Shown here: piece by piece, positions 21,800-33,382 of the stretch | Layout: each line of letters starts with the position of its first letter | Numbering within the stretch: the first letter of the stretch is position 1 | DNA from: Vanessa cardui | Lineage: Eukaryota > Arthropoda > Insecta > Lepidoptera > Nymphalidae | Assembly (NCBI RefSeq): GCF_905220365.1 | Contig: NC_061127.1 | Location: 5,084,001 to 5,148,000 of the forward strand | Length of the DNA stretch: 64,000 nt | Direction of reading: 5' to 3' | Made by a program: the position numbers and the translations under genes | The notes under the pieces: model-generated | Told to the model about the DNA's origin: nothing | The model's input: only the letters and a program-made list of their open reading frames with translations | Databases searched by the model: none

Positions 21800-24010
21800 T
21801 AATCGAAAGCTAAAGCCGAGCACACAATTTTAATCCGTGCCATTATCCTATTTAAATATATCTGTATAGTATACAATAAAGGCTAAATTTCAATGACTAT
21901 GTGTATATGAATCGTTACTAATTCGAACTCAAATCGAATCTAAAAGAAACACCGAACAAAATTGCAAACCGTACATTACTATGGGAACTAACTATCGTAT
22001 AAATTATGAAAAACAAATCTGGCTTGTTTCAATCTAACAACATGTGTACAATACCGACATTTTTCATGTAGTAAAAGAGGCGAGTCTACAGCGAAAAATC
22101 ATTGTAGGTAATAAAATCAAATACAATACTGCGTCTAAATGGAAAAAAGAGATCATACGTCTGTTGGATTTTACGCTATTATTTTTTCGTTCAGCGATAC
22201 TTTCAATTCCATTACATAGTCATATCATTGTTATAAAACGAAATAGCTGAGATGTTATGTAATGTGATTTTAGATAAAGTTCTTAAAAAAATTCTCAGTA
22301 ATCTGAATACTGAATTACTAATACTATTCTATATAATCTTCCACGATTCAAAATAATCTATTTGTTTATAATGTTTTAATCATTTAACAGTGGAACCAAT
22401 ATAGACAATTATTTTTTTTTATTTAAATGTTAAACGGTAAAAAGGTAAACGTTCCTCTTTGGAGATGCTGTGAGAATTAAATAATAATTTGGTTTTAAAC
22501 CAACTTTATTAAACTGAATATAAATATCATCCAAATAAAATAAATAGAGTAATATTTAAAAGATAGCACTCACCAAATTTTTAATAAAAAAGAACAGATT
22601 CAAAATATCGAAATCACAAAAACCATCTATATAAACGCAAGAAAAAGGCGGTTAGCCACGCTCTATAGACGACTTGATTGAAACCGCAATTGAAAAAAAA
22701 GAAAAACAAATTCCAAGCCTTCAAATTTAAAAGTGGAATGGTTTGAATTTAGAATTAGTTCTACCATACCATGTTGTGAGCAATTAGGATATACGGGAAC
22801 TATTAGCAAAACAAAAGCCAACGAGATCGTACAAACACAACTATACAACAATGGAAGTAGAATTTGTGTTTTTATTGCTTCCGACCTACATTTACATAAA
22901 TTAAACGTCTGTTGTATTAGTGTATATTTTATTCGAAAGAATGCCCTCTTAGGGGACAGGTTTGATGATACACTTTTATATAGCTTTATTTAACTTTTGA
23001 ATGCTTGGGTATGCAAGATTATTGTTTCTCAGGTTTGATTCAAAAGATATCTTAATTTAGCGCATTTTTAATTTTAAAAATGAATTTTAAATAGAGCACG
23101 ACTATACAGCATATTATTCTGCTTTATTTTGCTTTATTTTTTGTGTATGATTTCTTAGGTTTATAAGACAAAATAATTAAAAGCTGAGTAAATCTACTAC
23201 GCGTTTCTTACTAATTAATAGTGATATTACTTTAAGTTGAAGGGTCTTAAGTTGATAGTCAAGATCTTGTTAAATTTTGTGATACAGTTTTGGATTTACT
23301 TCTTAAAATCCACCAATTCGTCTAAAACGTCTTGTGTACTTTGACTTAAGTTGATTTATAATTAATCCAGCAATTTGTTTCTTTTCAACGAACGCGAATT
23401 CAGAAATATATACAAAATATGTATAGTAGTAAAGTTACCTTTACAATTTTATATTTAAGCCTTGCGATTATTCGAGCGGTAACGAAGTCTAAATCTCGTT
23501 TAAATTTCATCTAATTATTATTATTATTAAAATGATTATTTTGAAATATATAACATCAGGAATCAGGACAAATTACAGTAAACAAAATATATATACATAT
23601 AATAAAATTGGAGTGTCTGTTTGTAATATTAAAATAGGCCTTTTGTACTGAATGCATATGTATTTATTTATCCTTAGGGTTAAAATTTGCTTCATACCAA
23701 AGGTTTGGTAGTGAAAGAGGGATTGACAGACAAGGTTACATTCACATTTAAAATATTAGTAAAGTATTTGTATAGATTAGATATAAGGCCAAGATTTAAC
23801 AATCACCGGAATAAATGTCAGAACTCAGATCGTCAGTATTTTTATCAAAAATAAATACGTCCCGTTCATTGATTTTTCTCCATCTCTTTCCCTTATATAA
23901 AGTATCTTCCGTGTCAGAAAAATAATACAATGTGATCAACAATTAAAAATCATCTTCACTAGGAACAGCTGAATGACGAACAATGATGGAATTTCCTTGT
24001 ATTTTTGTAA
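21800..24010. other. Unassigned AT-rich intron sequence
   Basis: Only chance ORFs were seen (for example 62-86 codons near 22663-22993), with no family match and no convincing splice-site pair. Confidence 0.45.
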
Positions 24011-24014
24011 TAAT

Positions 24015-24200
24015 GTCGTGAAGGTAAACATCGTGAGGAAACCTGCATGTGTCTAGGAAATTCTGCCACACGTGCATTCCACCAACCCGCATTGGACCAG
24101 CGTGGTGGAATATGTTCCAAACCTTCTCCTTAACTGAAGAGGAGGCCTTATCTCAACAGTGGGAAATGTACAGACTTTGCTTTACTTTTTTACTTTACTT
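24015..24200 (+). repeat. Metulj-like SINE, 5'-truncated
   Basis: Plus-strand copy lacking the tRNA head. It starts at 'gtgaaggtaaacatcgtgag' and ends at 'caacagtgggaaatgtacag' plus an AT-rich tail with 'tttacttttttactttact'. Confidence 0.8.
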
Positions 24201-24489
24201 TTGTAATGACAGGGATAATAGGGATGAAATAGTTGTTGACATAAATAATAATGTTATAATAATCAAATAAGGTTCTGGCTAAGGAAACGTTACATAAAAT
24301 GTCAACTGGAAGTAATGTAATGATACAAAATATAAAATTAGAGGGTCCATTAATGACTCCCTAAGTGCGTAATTAAACAAAAAACATGAAAGCATTTTGT
24401 GAAATACAGCGAAAACTTAAAAGCGTGAGGATGATTACATTTTTCCATTCATATTAAAAGTACTTCTACCATATTATATTTTATTCGGG

Positions 24490-24703
24490 TTAGAGATGTC
24501 GCTTTGTTTTACCAATTTTATGTGTTTGCGTGATTTTTTTCAGATTTTTCCCTATCTGATATCCCTCAATACTAACTAATTGAGCAGAACTTAACTGCAA
24601 AAGTGTGTTCACAAGCACAGGTCCGATTAGAAGGCAAAACGCCATAAGCGGACTGTTAATAATACCGACGGCATCCAAAACCACAATCGTAGAAGTCAAT
24701 TTT
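24490..24703 (-). CDS. Possible exon of an unidentified membrane protein (tentative)
   Basis: On the minus strand, 'ctgttcag' (an acceptor-like end at 24704-24705) is followed by an open frame of about 70 codons to a stop at 24490-24492. Its middle is strongly hydrophobic (Met-Ala-Phe-Cys-Leu-Leu-Ile-Gly-Pro-Val-Leu-Val-Asn). An amphipathic tail follows (Gly-Lys-Asn-Leu-Lys-Lys-Ile). The general pattern recalls the C-terminal part of insect chemoreceptors, but no diagnostic motif is present. A possible donor (gtaaaac) lies shortly before the stop. It may equally be a chance ORF in intron DNA. Confidence 0.2.
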
Positions 24704-24817
24704 CTGAACAGATAAATTCCAAATATTTTCCAACCCGAGGTACCAATTCCGGGAATAGAATATATCAAAACTTTGTAAAATAACTATTAAACCAAGAAAG
24801 CGGCAGATAAAATAATC

Positions 24818-25003
24818 TATATTAATATTATAAAGCAACTTTGTCTGTCTGTCTGTCGCTGTTTCACGAACAGCTGAACCGAGTCTGATGAAATTTAGTA
24901 TGAGAAATACTTGATTTCCAAAAAACGACATAGGCTACTTTTTTTGCCTAACACAAGCCAACCAAGATTCTAAAACGCGAGTGAAGACGCAGGCGTCTAC
25001 TAG
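24818..25003 (+). mobile_element. Helitron-like non-autonomous element
   Basis: Begins near 'ctatattaatattataaagc', contains (GTCT)n, and ends in CTAG (25000-25003) followed by T. Just upstream is the 6-bp stem AGACGC (24985-24990) and GCGTCT (24993-24998). A small hairpin a base or two before CTAG and a host T is the expected Helitron 3' end. Confidence 0.6.
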
Positions 25004-25240
25004 TATATAATAGTTAAAAAAAATATCAAATATCAAGGTCACCAGGTGGTAAAGTGGTCACTCTATAATATATACACTAATATTATATATAATGTATGTA
25101 ATATAATATTTATACATAACATTGTTATAGCGGTTTCTAACATCTAAGATGTTCCCTCACTTGTATTACTAACCGAATCTCTACGTTATAAAAAAAAACA
25201 CTTTTACAATCTTGACTTTTGAACTTTTGAACTGAATATC

Positions 25241-25551
25241 AAAATAACAACAACAACAGCCTGTAAATTCCCACTGCTAGGCTAAAGGCCTCCCCTCCCT
25301 TTGAGGAGAAGGTTTGGAACATATTCCACCACGCTGTTCCAATGCGGGTTGTTGGAATGCACATGTGGCAGAATTTCTATGAAATTTGTCATATGCAGGT
25401 TTCCTCACGATGTTTTCCTTCACCGCTAAGCATGAGATGAATTATAAAGACAAATTAAGCACATGAAACAGCGGTGCTTGCCTGGGTTTGAACCCGCAAT
25501 CGTCGGTTAAGATGCACGCGTTCTAACCACTGGGCCATCTCGACTCAATAT
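25241..25551 (-). repeat. Metulj-like tRNA-derived SINE, full length
   Basis: Well-preserved minus-strand copy with a clean A box ('gatggcccagtggttaga'), a consensus-like B box ('gcgggttcaaacccaggc'), the body, and a (TTG)n tail ('aacaacaacaacagcctg' on the plus strand). It is flanked by the 9-bp direct repeat 'ctgaatatc' at 25232-25240 and 25552-25560. It is the most intact copy in the window and so probably among the youngest. Confidence 0.92.
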
Positions 25552-26048
25552 CTGAATATCTTGAAACATAAATCGATCCCTGCTTTAGCAAAATATTGTA
25601 TTCGACTTAGCAAATAATTTACATAGGATCACAATAAATTACGGAATATTTGAATCTTGTTTAATTGTAAATTATAATGTAGGTGCCCCAAAGAAATATT
25701 TGCAAACTCTTATTAAATCGTTATGATTATGAATTATGTTAAATCAAAATAAGACGTAGAAAATGTTGTTAGCGATTTTTAATTGCATGAATTATTAATT
25801 AGCTTAGAGATATGCTTGAAACGGGGTTACATAAATCAGAAGTTGTATTTAATTAGAAAAAAATTACGACTTCGAAGTAATCGGCATACGAGTTACTGGT
25901 ATTAAAATAGAAATTATAAATAAAATATATACTCATATATATTATATTATAGTTACATTCTTCGATTTTCATTAATAACAAATTATGTAATAAAACAAAT
26001 CTCGGGAAACTCTGACACTCTGACACTTTTCTTCAGATATTTTATGAT

Positions 26049-26311
26049 TCACGGTCACCGCTATCCGTCTCTATACATGCTTAGATCTTTAAAATTACGC
26101 GACGGATTTTGATGCGGTTTCTTTAATAGATAGAGTGATTCGAGAAGAAACTTTTGTATACTATGTATTACACAAAATTTTCATGTGAACAATATAGTAA
26201 ACACTGATTGTTGTTTTTTGACAATTTTAAAAGTTTTTAATGTATAATAACTAAACGAATTTTGTAGTATATTTAGTATCGCACCCGTGCGAAGCCGGGT
26301 CGGGTCGCTAG
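26049..26311 (+). mobile_element. Helitron-like element (family D, Lep1-type)
   Basis: Shares with five other copies the 5' block 'tgcttagatctttaaaatta', the middle 'agagtgattcgagaaga' and the 3' end 'cacccgtgcgaagccgggt' closed by CTAG (26308-26311) and T. A short stem, ACCCG with CGGGT, precedes the CTAG. There is no ORF and no target duplication, as expected of Helitrons. The name Lep1 is from memory of lepidopteran Helitrons and is not confirmed. Confidence 0.75.
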
Positions 26312-26635
26312 TTATTCATATAGTCAAAATTCCTGACTTTCGCCCCCCAGCAACAATGGCATTCTAAACACGTTATAGATGATTTATCTCGTATTTTATT
26401 TTTACTCGTCTGCTAGCTCTATAAAATTGTAATAATAAATAAACAAACGCGCTTTGGCTTCAATCCAAGAAAGTTTTAACAAAATGTTAAACCAAATCAC
26501 GTCGTTGACGCAATATTTACTATCCTTTCTGATTAAGATATCGACGCTAAGTAAAAGATACAATCTTTATTATCTTGGAAAATATTTAATTCAAAGGAAA
26601 CTATCATGAAAGATTTTATATTAACATGATTGTTT

Positions 26636-26757
26636 TTATTACTACAAGTATTTAAAGCTCTGTCTCTTGAACAAGACATTCGTAGATAATGTCGAGACAT
26701 CGCACTCTACGAAATAAAAATAAAAAAACCTTGTTAAATATCCGGTTTAATTACTTG
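26636..26757 (+). mobile_element. Partial foldback element related to 16391-16544
   Basis: Contains the central block 'gaacaagacattcgtagata' and the right arm 'aaaaccttgttaaatatccg'. The left arm is mostly deleted. Confidence 0.6.
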
Positions 26758-26764
26758 TAAATGT

Positions 26765-27430
26765 CACGAAATTCGAAAATTGTGAATATAATTTAAGCGA
26801 TGAATTAAATTAACAGGGAAAGGAAGTATTTTAGACACATCGTGATTTGACTTTAAAGGCAATGGGCCAGTGATATTAATACGTATTATTAAAATTTATA
26901 GAAAACTGAAATGTATTAATACCTTTTGCTGATTTGTATTAATATTATGATTGCATATTAATTGTACGGCATCGATTTAGAAATGGTTTAAGATGAAATT
27001 GTATGTCTTGACTATTTTTCCAGCATCAAAAACAAAAAAATTATAAGACGAATTATTTTATAAAAAAAAGTTGATACAAAAAATTGTCCTTCTTGAAGAG
27101 TCTTCAGCGATTTATGTATTATTAAATGATACATTTTTTTAATTTATAAAATCTATATTCTAATACCCATTTCTATACCGTGATGGCGACCAACACACCA
27201 CACATCGACGTTCTCTTATGACGCCAAGCCTTCTCCTTGCTAATGATACGACAATAAACTTCACTATATACATTATTATATTTACAAGAAAATTAAGTAT
27301 ATTTTACAAAATAAACTTTTAGCTTTTGTACGATAATTTTTACCCATTAATCATTGACCTTTTTTCATATCAATTATAACACAATCAGCGCGGAACTAGC
27401 CAGGGTTCTGATTGTTTGTTATTACACCTC
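26765..27430. other. Unassigned AT-rich intron sequence
   Basis: No exon or recognised repeat was seen. Confidence 0.45.
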
Positions 27431-27507
27431 GAATACAAATCAAACCGGAACAAAGAAATAAAAAGTATTGCCGTCTGGCGGCAGAATTACTGATGAGCGG
27501 GAGATAC
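27431..27507 (-). repeat. Family B fragment
   Basis: A short minus-strand piece with 'caaaccggaacaaagaaa' and 'ggcggcagaattactgatga', corresponding to the central-to-5' part of family B. Confidence 0.6.
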
Positions 27508-28289
27508 ACGTATATACATTTGCTACATAATATATGAAGATATTGTGAAACCATATAGACAAAAGCCGCTCAAATATGTACTTACCTACACACTTACAGC
27601 GAAATTCAAAATAAATATATTTTTGATAAAAACATTACCTTGTTCGTAAAGCCTAAAACGATGTTAGCGTTTCTCTTTTTGTGTATTTTTATTCAAAAGA
27701 AAGCCAACAAGGAATTGTATTTTTGTTCTTTGTCTAGCAATTCTATTCAAACGTCTAACATGATCCTAATGGCCTATAATCCTTGTTCCGCGCCGAATAA
27801 ATTCTCTTTATACGCGTATCCTTAGTCAAACGGATTACGAAGACATCTAAAACTACGAAAATGATAATTCAGTGCTTTTCGGGCGGACGAGATACATTTA
27901 CATTTCAAACGAGTAATACTTGAGGATTATATGTCAAAAATATCAAGCGGTCGTTGTATTATTTTTGGGAAAGTGGACACCATTATGCAAAAGCAATAAA
28001 TAAAAATGATTTAAAGTGTAATATCTATCTAGCAATATCAGAAGTTATAAAAATACCTTTTTCGCTGGAAAAACATTTTTACGTGTTTCCACCAGTAAGT
28101 GGGACTGTCAGTACTGTAAATGTACTGGAAAACCTACTAAGCCAAGCTGTACCCAATCCGACCTTTCGGAGTTCGCCACGAGATCGCTTGAGCATCCTAT
28201 CATACCTCAGCGCAACATCTTTATACACTCTTTATATCAACCACAATCAAAATATCATACTTTATAAATAGGCCCAGATTTAAGACATT

Positions 28290-28622
28290 TATAACTTTGC
28301 CGTTTCGTAAATTCAAATCGTTTGTAAAAAAATACATTGTTAAAAAAGGCATATTATTCGATACAAGATTTTGTAGATGATAAAAAAGCGTGGAATTATT
28401 ACCTGTTGACTTCCAGGCAGGATACTTTACATATATAAATCATTGTATTTAACTAACATGATTGTATTTTTTAAATGTCGAAAAAAAGTAACTACTGAGT
28501 TTCTTGCCGGGTCTTCTCGGTAGAATCTACTTTCCAAACCGGTGGTAGCTTCACTTAATTGTTAAATGACGATTCAAAAGTGCTTGTAAAAGCCACTTGA
28601 ATAAAATTTATTTTAATATTGG
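28290..28622 (+). pseudogene. LINE family C: reverse-transcriptase C-terminus and 3' UTR
   Basis: One plus-strand frame, with stops upstream, reads Lys-Ala-Tyr-Tyr-Ser-Ile-Gln-Asp-Phe-Val-Asp-Asp-Lys-Lys-Ala-Trp-Asn, a C-terminal signature of lepidopteran non-LTR elements. A non-coding tail follows ('tcttctcggtagaatctac', 'ggtggtagcttcactt', 'acttgaataaaatttat'). Other copies are at 42605, 49994, 50457 and 53545. It is a 5'-truncated relic. Confidence 0.75.
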
Positions 28623-28642
28623 TTTTAAGTAGGCACCATTGA

Positions 28643-28722
28643 ATATATTTATTAAATTTTAATTTATTAAATTAAAATTTAATATTTTTTTTTTATTAAA
28701 TTAAAATTTAATAAATATTAAA
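28643..28722. repeat. AT-only palindromic repeat
   Basis: The block 'ttattaaattaaaatttaat' occurs twice in direct order, separated by a T run, and is itself nearly palindromic. It can form hairpins of about 20 bp. Confidence 0.8.
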
Positions 28723-29072
28723 CGTGTCAACAATTAATCCGGAATGTAGAATCTACCGTATAGGATCGACAGAATAACTCATCAGTAACTTTTCTCCACT
28801 ATTTAACTTATTATATGTAAGTTATTCAATAATATGTTACGTAGTTCCATACATTTGCTTATAGTGGTGTATCAAATAGCACTTAAAACGAGTTAAAGGT
28901 AAACAGTACAAGTAAATGCCATTTAGTCTAATAGGAAAGTAACAGGAATTGTCTAACATCTTGGGGAACATACATATTTGTTATGAACATACCTTTTGCA
29001 TTAAAAATAGCTCTGTCATTTCAATAGTTTAATTTCAATAAGTTTAAATTTATTTAAAAAAAAAACACTTAC

Positions 29073-29172
29073 CTCCTCCTGAATTTGTCCAAGTATAGGG
29101 CTCGCACGATAAAAACGTCACAAAAACTATAGCAAACGTAGCGACTTGAGCCTCTTTTTGCGCAAATACCAT
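29073..29172 (-). CDS. Candidate first coding exon of a secreted or membrane protein
   Basis: A minus-strand ATG at 29172 opens 33 codons. The first part looks like a signal peptide: a polar start (Met-Val-Phe-Ala-Gln-Lys-Glu), a hydrophobic core (Val-Ala-Thr-Phe-Ala-Ile-Val-Phe-Val-Thr-Phe-Leu-Ser-Cys), then the mature-like Glu-Pro-Tyr-Thr-Trp-Thr-Asn-Ser-Gly-Gly. It ends exactly at a strong donor, AGGAG then GTAAGTG, in phase 1. I do not recognise the protein. It would be a gene nested on the opposite strand of the large Ca-alpha1T intron. The following exons, at lower coordinates, were not found, so chance remains possible. Confidence 0.35.
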
Positions 29173-29717
29173 TGCGTGTAGTTAGACAATATAATGGAAA
29201 TCTATATGCCACGCTTCCCATTATTGATACGATTGTTAGCACCGTACATGTCTTCATTTAGACTTAACATGCCACAAGCTATTTACGATAACACTTCGAA
29301 TCCTTTTATGCAAGAAACATATGAGCAAATAATACATATACAATTCCAAGTCTTTACAAATATTCTATACACGTTTCAAAGATTTGAAAAATCAGTTCTC
29401 TTCATGTTTGGACTAATCCACTTAATGATAGTAAAATCAATGCCTAAACATTTCGAACGTTCCTTAATAATTGATGAAACAAGAATATTACCGTTCAACG
29501 GTACAAGATTCAAATATACAAGCTGTTTAAACTACAGCTGAATTGGGTGAATCGTATTTCCAAACCCTGTTCGATCTTCAATGAATATTATTGAATGTTT
29601 GATATCAATTGAGAAGACCTAATACCAAGCACAATCAACCAATGCTAATAATTTAACTCTTTCTATAAACAGTCGTACATATAAATATTTAAGGGGTGGA
29701 AAGTTTTTTTTTATGTT

Positions 29718-29993
29718 ATAGGTTGGCGGACGAGCATATGGGCCACCTGATGGTAAGTGGTCATCATCACCCATAGACAATGACGCTATAAGAAATATTA
29801 ACTATTCCTTACATCGTCAATGTGCCACCAACCTTGGGAACTAAGATGTTATGTCCCTTGTGCCTGTAGTTACACTGGCTCACTCACCCTTCAAACCGAA
29901 ACACAACAATAGTACTGTTATTTGGCGGAAGAATAACTGATGAGTGGGTGGTACCTACCCAGACGGGCTTGCACAAAGCCCTACCACCAAGTA
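29718..29993 (-). repeat. Family B SINE-like repeat, near full length
   Basis: A well-preserved minus-strand copy. A T-run ('gttttttttttatgttata' region) corresponds to the 3' poly-A tail. The family sequence runs from 'ggttggcggacgagcatatg' to 'gcacaaagccctaccaccaa', then 'gtaaaataatg'. With 4736-5029 it defines the family consensus. Confidence 0.88.
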
Positions 29994-29999
29994 AAATAA

Positions 30000-31465
30000 T
30001 GTTCAATAATGTTGTTCCCGTCTTTCAAATATCAAATCAATGGTGACAGAAAGAGAGCAATCTTTGTTCAACATCAATCGTTAAATCGTAAGATACAAGA
30101 AGCAAAACCAAGCACTCATTGAAAAGTGTTGAAAATCGAACTCATTATAAATAGAAAAACCTTGTATTGAAACATGCCAATGGCTTTGAAAATGTTGTAA
30201 TGTATTCGTTTAAAAATGTTATAAGGATTGATGTCACTTCCGGCGATGAACCGCGGCTTCGCCACGACATCCGACTGACATTGATTCTATATCTGCGAAC
30301 GGTTCCGGAAGCCGCGAATTTAAAATAGTGTATTATATAATAAAGTTGAGGTTATGAGAGTTATTTACACAAACTCTTTAAGATTCGAGATTATTGACAT
30401 TTCGTATGTATTCAAAAGAACCTTGATTTAATGAGATATTTGGAAATAATGTATGTCTGATTTTCAAATGAAATTTTGTTCTTTTGTTAAATATAAAAAG
30501 GTCTCCAATAAATGAAAGGGTCATATCTTGATGAAACGCAAAGTAGATTTCGTATAATATTAATATCTGAATAATGTAATAAACCTAAAATTTCATTTAA
30601 ATATTTATTCTTTTATTCTTTTTCTAAAATATTCAGCCATAATATATTCCTTCAGTATGTGAACAATTGTAGAGGCTTTTGAAAAAGAGTACAAAATATT
30701 GAATCGGTGACTTCATTAGTATTTTCCTTTAATTCGCTTAATATTTTTCTTTGCTAAAATGTCAAGTTCAATAACAATCAAACCGGCTTAATAAGGAAGA
30801 GGTAACAAAGAGACAGGCAGACTTAATTTTACATTCACAATATAATACAAGATACCTGACCCAGCTTAGCACGGATATAAAAAATATTGTCGTTCAGACC
30901 ACCTCAGTAAATTTTCATCATAATCAGATCAATGTTTTAGGAACGCATAGAAAGAGAAGAGACAAACATATTTATTATTTCATTTTTTAAGACTATAATT
31001 TGAATATAGATTGATCATTGAATCAATCTTAACTGACGATTGAATAAAATATGTAGATTCCTTGCTATTCCTATCAAACACCGCTGTATCCTTGTGAATT
31101 GAATAATTGGCCGTTAAATCATTAAGAATTTACCTTCATTTATTCAATAAATATGTACAACACGACCTCATAACACAGTCCCGAACACCTGCAAACAATT
31201 TTAGAGTGTAAAATATTTGTCAATAGAGTGCGCTATGGGCCGCCAATAAATAATAAATTATAGCATGCTCGGCAATGCTATTTACAAATTCCACTCTTCG
31301 TACAGAACAAGAGAATTTATTTTATGTTAAAATATGATAGTTATGAAATAAAATGAATATTTTGTTGACCAAATTTCAGTGGCATGGTATTCAATTTTAC
31401 GACAAGCAGACTATGAAAATTGCTGAATCAAATTATTGTTACTTTAAAGGTTATTTGGTTTATTT
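30000..31465. other. Unassigned AT-rich intron sequence
   Basis: No gene or named repeat was found. Confidence 0.45.
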
Positions 31466-31860
31466 TTAACCGACTTCAAAAAAAGGAGGAGGTTCTCAAT
31501 TCGTCGGGGCCTTTTTTTTTTTTTTTTTTTTTGTTTTTTATGTATGTTACCGAATTACTCGAAGATGGCTGGGCCGATTTTGACAATTCTTTTTTTGTTT
31601 GAAAGGGCATGTTTTACAGGTGGTCCCATTGTCAGGATATCAGGATCTGATGATGGGATCCTGGAGAAATCGAGGGAACTCCTCAAATTTTATAGGCACA
31701 CCTATAGTGATTTCGGTTTTATTCAAAGTGCCTTGGTCATATGCTCACGAAAAGTGACATTTGATGAATTGGAACTGATGATGAAGACCACAACTGGTAA
31801 TCAGAACCTATTAGTAAGTAACTATTTTACGGGTTTAGTTCTATTTCTTTAAGATAGTCG
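31466..31860 (+). repeat. Dispersed repeat with 'accgacttcaaaa' end and ORF relic
   Basis: Begins 'aaccgacttcaaaaaaag', a terminal motif common in lepidopteran repeats (scraps also at about 4460, 13340 and 25870), then a T run. Next is a stretch open for 102 codons from 31544, containing Lys-Met-Ala-Gly-Pro-Ile-Leu-Thr-Ile-Leu. I do not recognise a domain, so the ORF is treated as part of the repeat. Confidence 0.5.
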
Positions 31861-32183
31861 TTAAGCAATTGATGTTAGTAAACATGCCTATGATGAAATC
31901 TAGCTGATGGTGGACTACCAGGAGAACTCCTCAATGATTAATGGCATTGTATCGGGAAAAATGGTATTGTCTAATTGGCGATGAGCAGTTAACATTAGGC
32001 TATTGTAACTTAGGTAACGCTTAATTTGAGTTGCAGTCCACATCGCATTGAAACGGCGTTGAGTTATGTTTAGAGTCGAAAGCCAAATAATGGGATTCTT
32101 TATGAACAACTATTATATATAAGAATAAGAATGTTTACCAACTGTAATTATAAATAATAATACAACACTGAAAAGCAGTAAAT

Positions 32184-32547
32184 AAATTTTTATAAATAAA
32201 AAAAAACCGCCTTCAAAAATGAACTAAAAAGAAAAAAATAATCAGTTACATCCATATCCAATTTACGATTTTTTAATCACCTTTTGAAGTCGGTGCCAAC
32301 AAAGTAAATAAATTCCTATATTGAAATCATTTAATTTGTATCGATAGTAAGGTTTGTCTAATGGTGTCATCTATACAATAAATAGATTTAGTTTTTGTAT
32401 GTATGTATTATGTACCTATATTAGCAATAATGGCACCGACTTTGAGAGGTGATTAAAAAATCGTAAATTGGATATGGATGTAACTGATTATTTTTTTCTT
32501 TTTAGTTCATTTTTGAAGGCGGTTTTTTTTTATTTATAAAAATTTAT
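32184..32547. mobile_element. Foldback element with about 115-bp inverted arms
   Basis: The left arm 32184-32300 and right arm 32431-32547 are near-perfect reverse complements: 'aaccgccttcaaaaatgaac' against 'gttcatttttgaaggcggtt', continuing to 'gaagtcggtgcca' against 'tggcaccgacttt'. A 130-base AT-rich spacer lies between. Its ends carry the same Cys-rich 'ccg(a/c)cttcaaa' motif as the repeat at 31466. No ORF is present. Confidence 0.85.
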
Positions 32548-33148
32548 AATATGATTATTTTACTAAAATCATGTTTAATATTTAATGGCTAATCGATTCA
32601 AATATCTATATCTAAATTAAACAATGAACTTTACATCGAAATTAAATCTAGTAACTTATAACCGGTTACTAATAGTCCACCATCCAAACAATAAAAATCG
32701 GTTTATTTTCAAGAAATTCTGAATACCCCCTGAAGATAGGTAATTGATAGAAATACACTTCCGTGCCTCGACGCATATGAACGTGCTCATTACAATTATT
32801 TGAATACTCTATAGAATGTACACGTCGCTGTCGCTGAGGTCTAAAAAGCATTAACTAGCTGTTCCCTGCGTTAAATTTTACATTAAATATGTCGTTTCAT
32901 ACACGTGATACTTGCATAATTTTGTCAGATTTGCTCGTAGTGTGAAGTTCATATAACCAGTCTCAATGGATGAGCTATCTGACCTTAACTAAAACTATAT
33001 TATTGAATAGGTATATATTAAGTTTACAATTTTTAGTGACTTCACCGACGTAACAAATTCATATAAACTAAACGCCTTTTAATAACAGACCAAAGTAGTT
33101 AATTAATGCTTAGAAACTGTAAGAAATTTTAAATATTTAAAATAAATA

Positions 33149-33382
33149 AAACAAAGTCTCCTACCGCTGTCTGTCCCTAAGCATGCTTAGATCTTTAAAA
33201 TTACACAACTAATTTTGAAGCGGTTTTGTTTTGATTGGTAGATTGATTCACCAGGAAGGTTTATATTTATAATACATGTACAATATAGTAGCGAATGAAT
33301 GAAAAACTGTGAAAATTGTAAGCCATTCTGCAGTATATTAAGTGTCAGTATTGAACCGTGCGCAGCCAGGGCGGGTCGCTAG
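33149..33382 (+). mobile_element. Helitron-like element (family D)
   Basis: Plus-strand copy: 'ctgtctgtccctaagcatgc', 'ttagatctttaaaattacac', and the 3' end 'cagccagggcgggtcgctag' (CTAG 33379-33382) before T. Confidence 0.75.

Noticed and set aside
25490..25551. tRNA gene on the minus strand
   Set aside because: It is the head of a Metulj-like SINE with target-site duplication.
27954..28271. 105-codon plus-strand ORF just before a LINE end
   Set aside because: It is not in the LINE frame and matches no reverse-transcriptase motif. Probably chance.
29194..29541. 115-codon plus-strand ORF near the candidate minus-strand exon
   Set aside because: No family likeness. It overlaps what would be the 5' flank of the candidate minus exon, which has better supporting signals.
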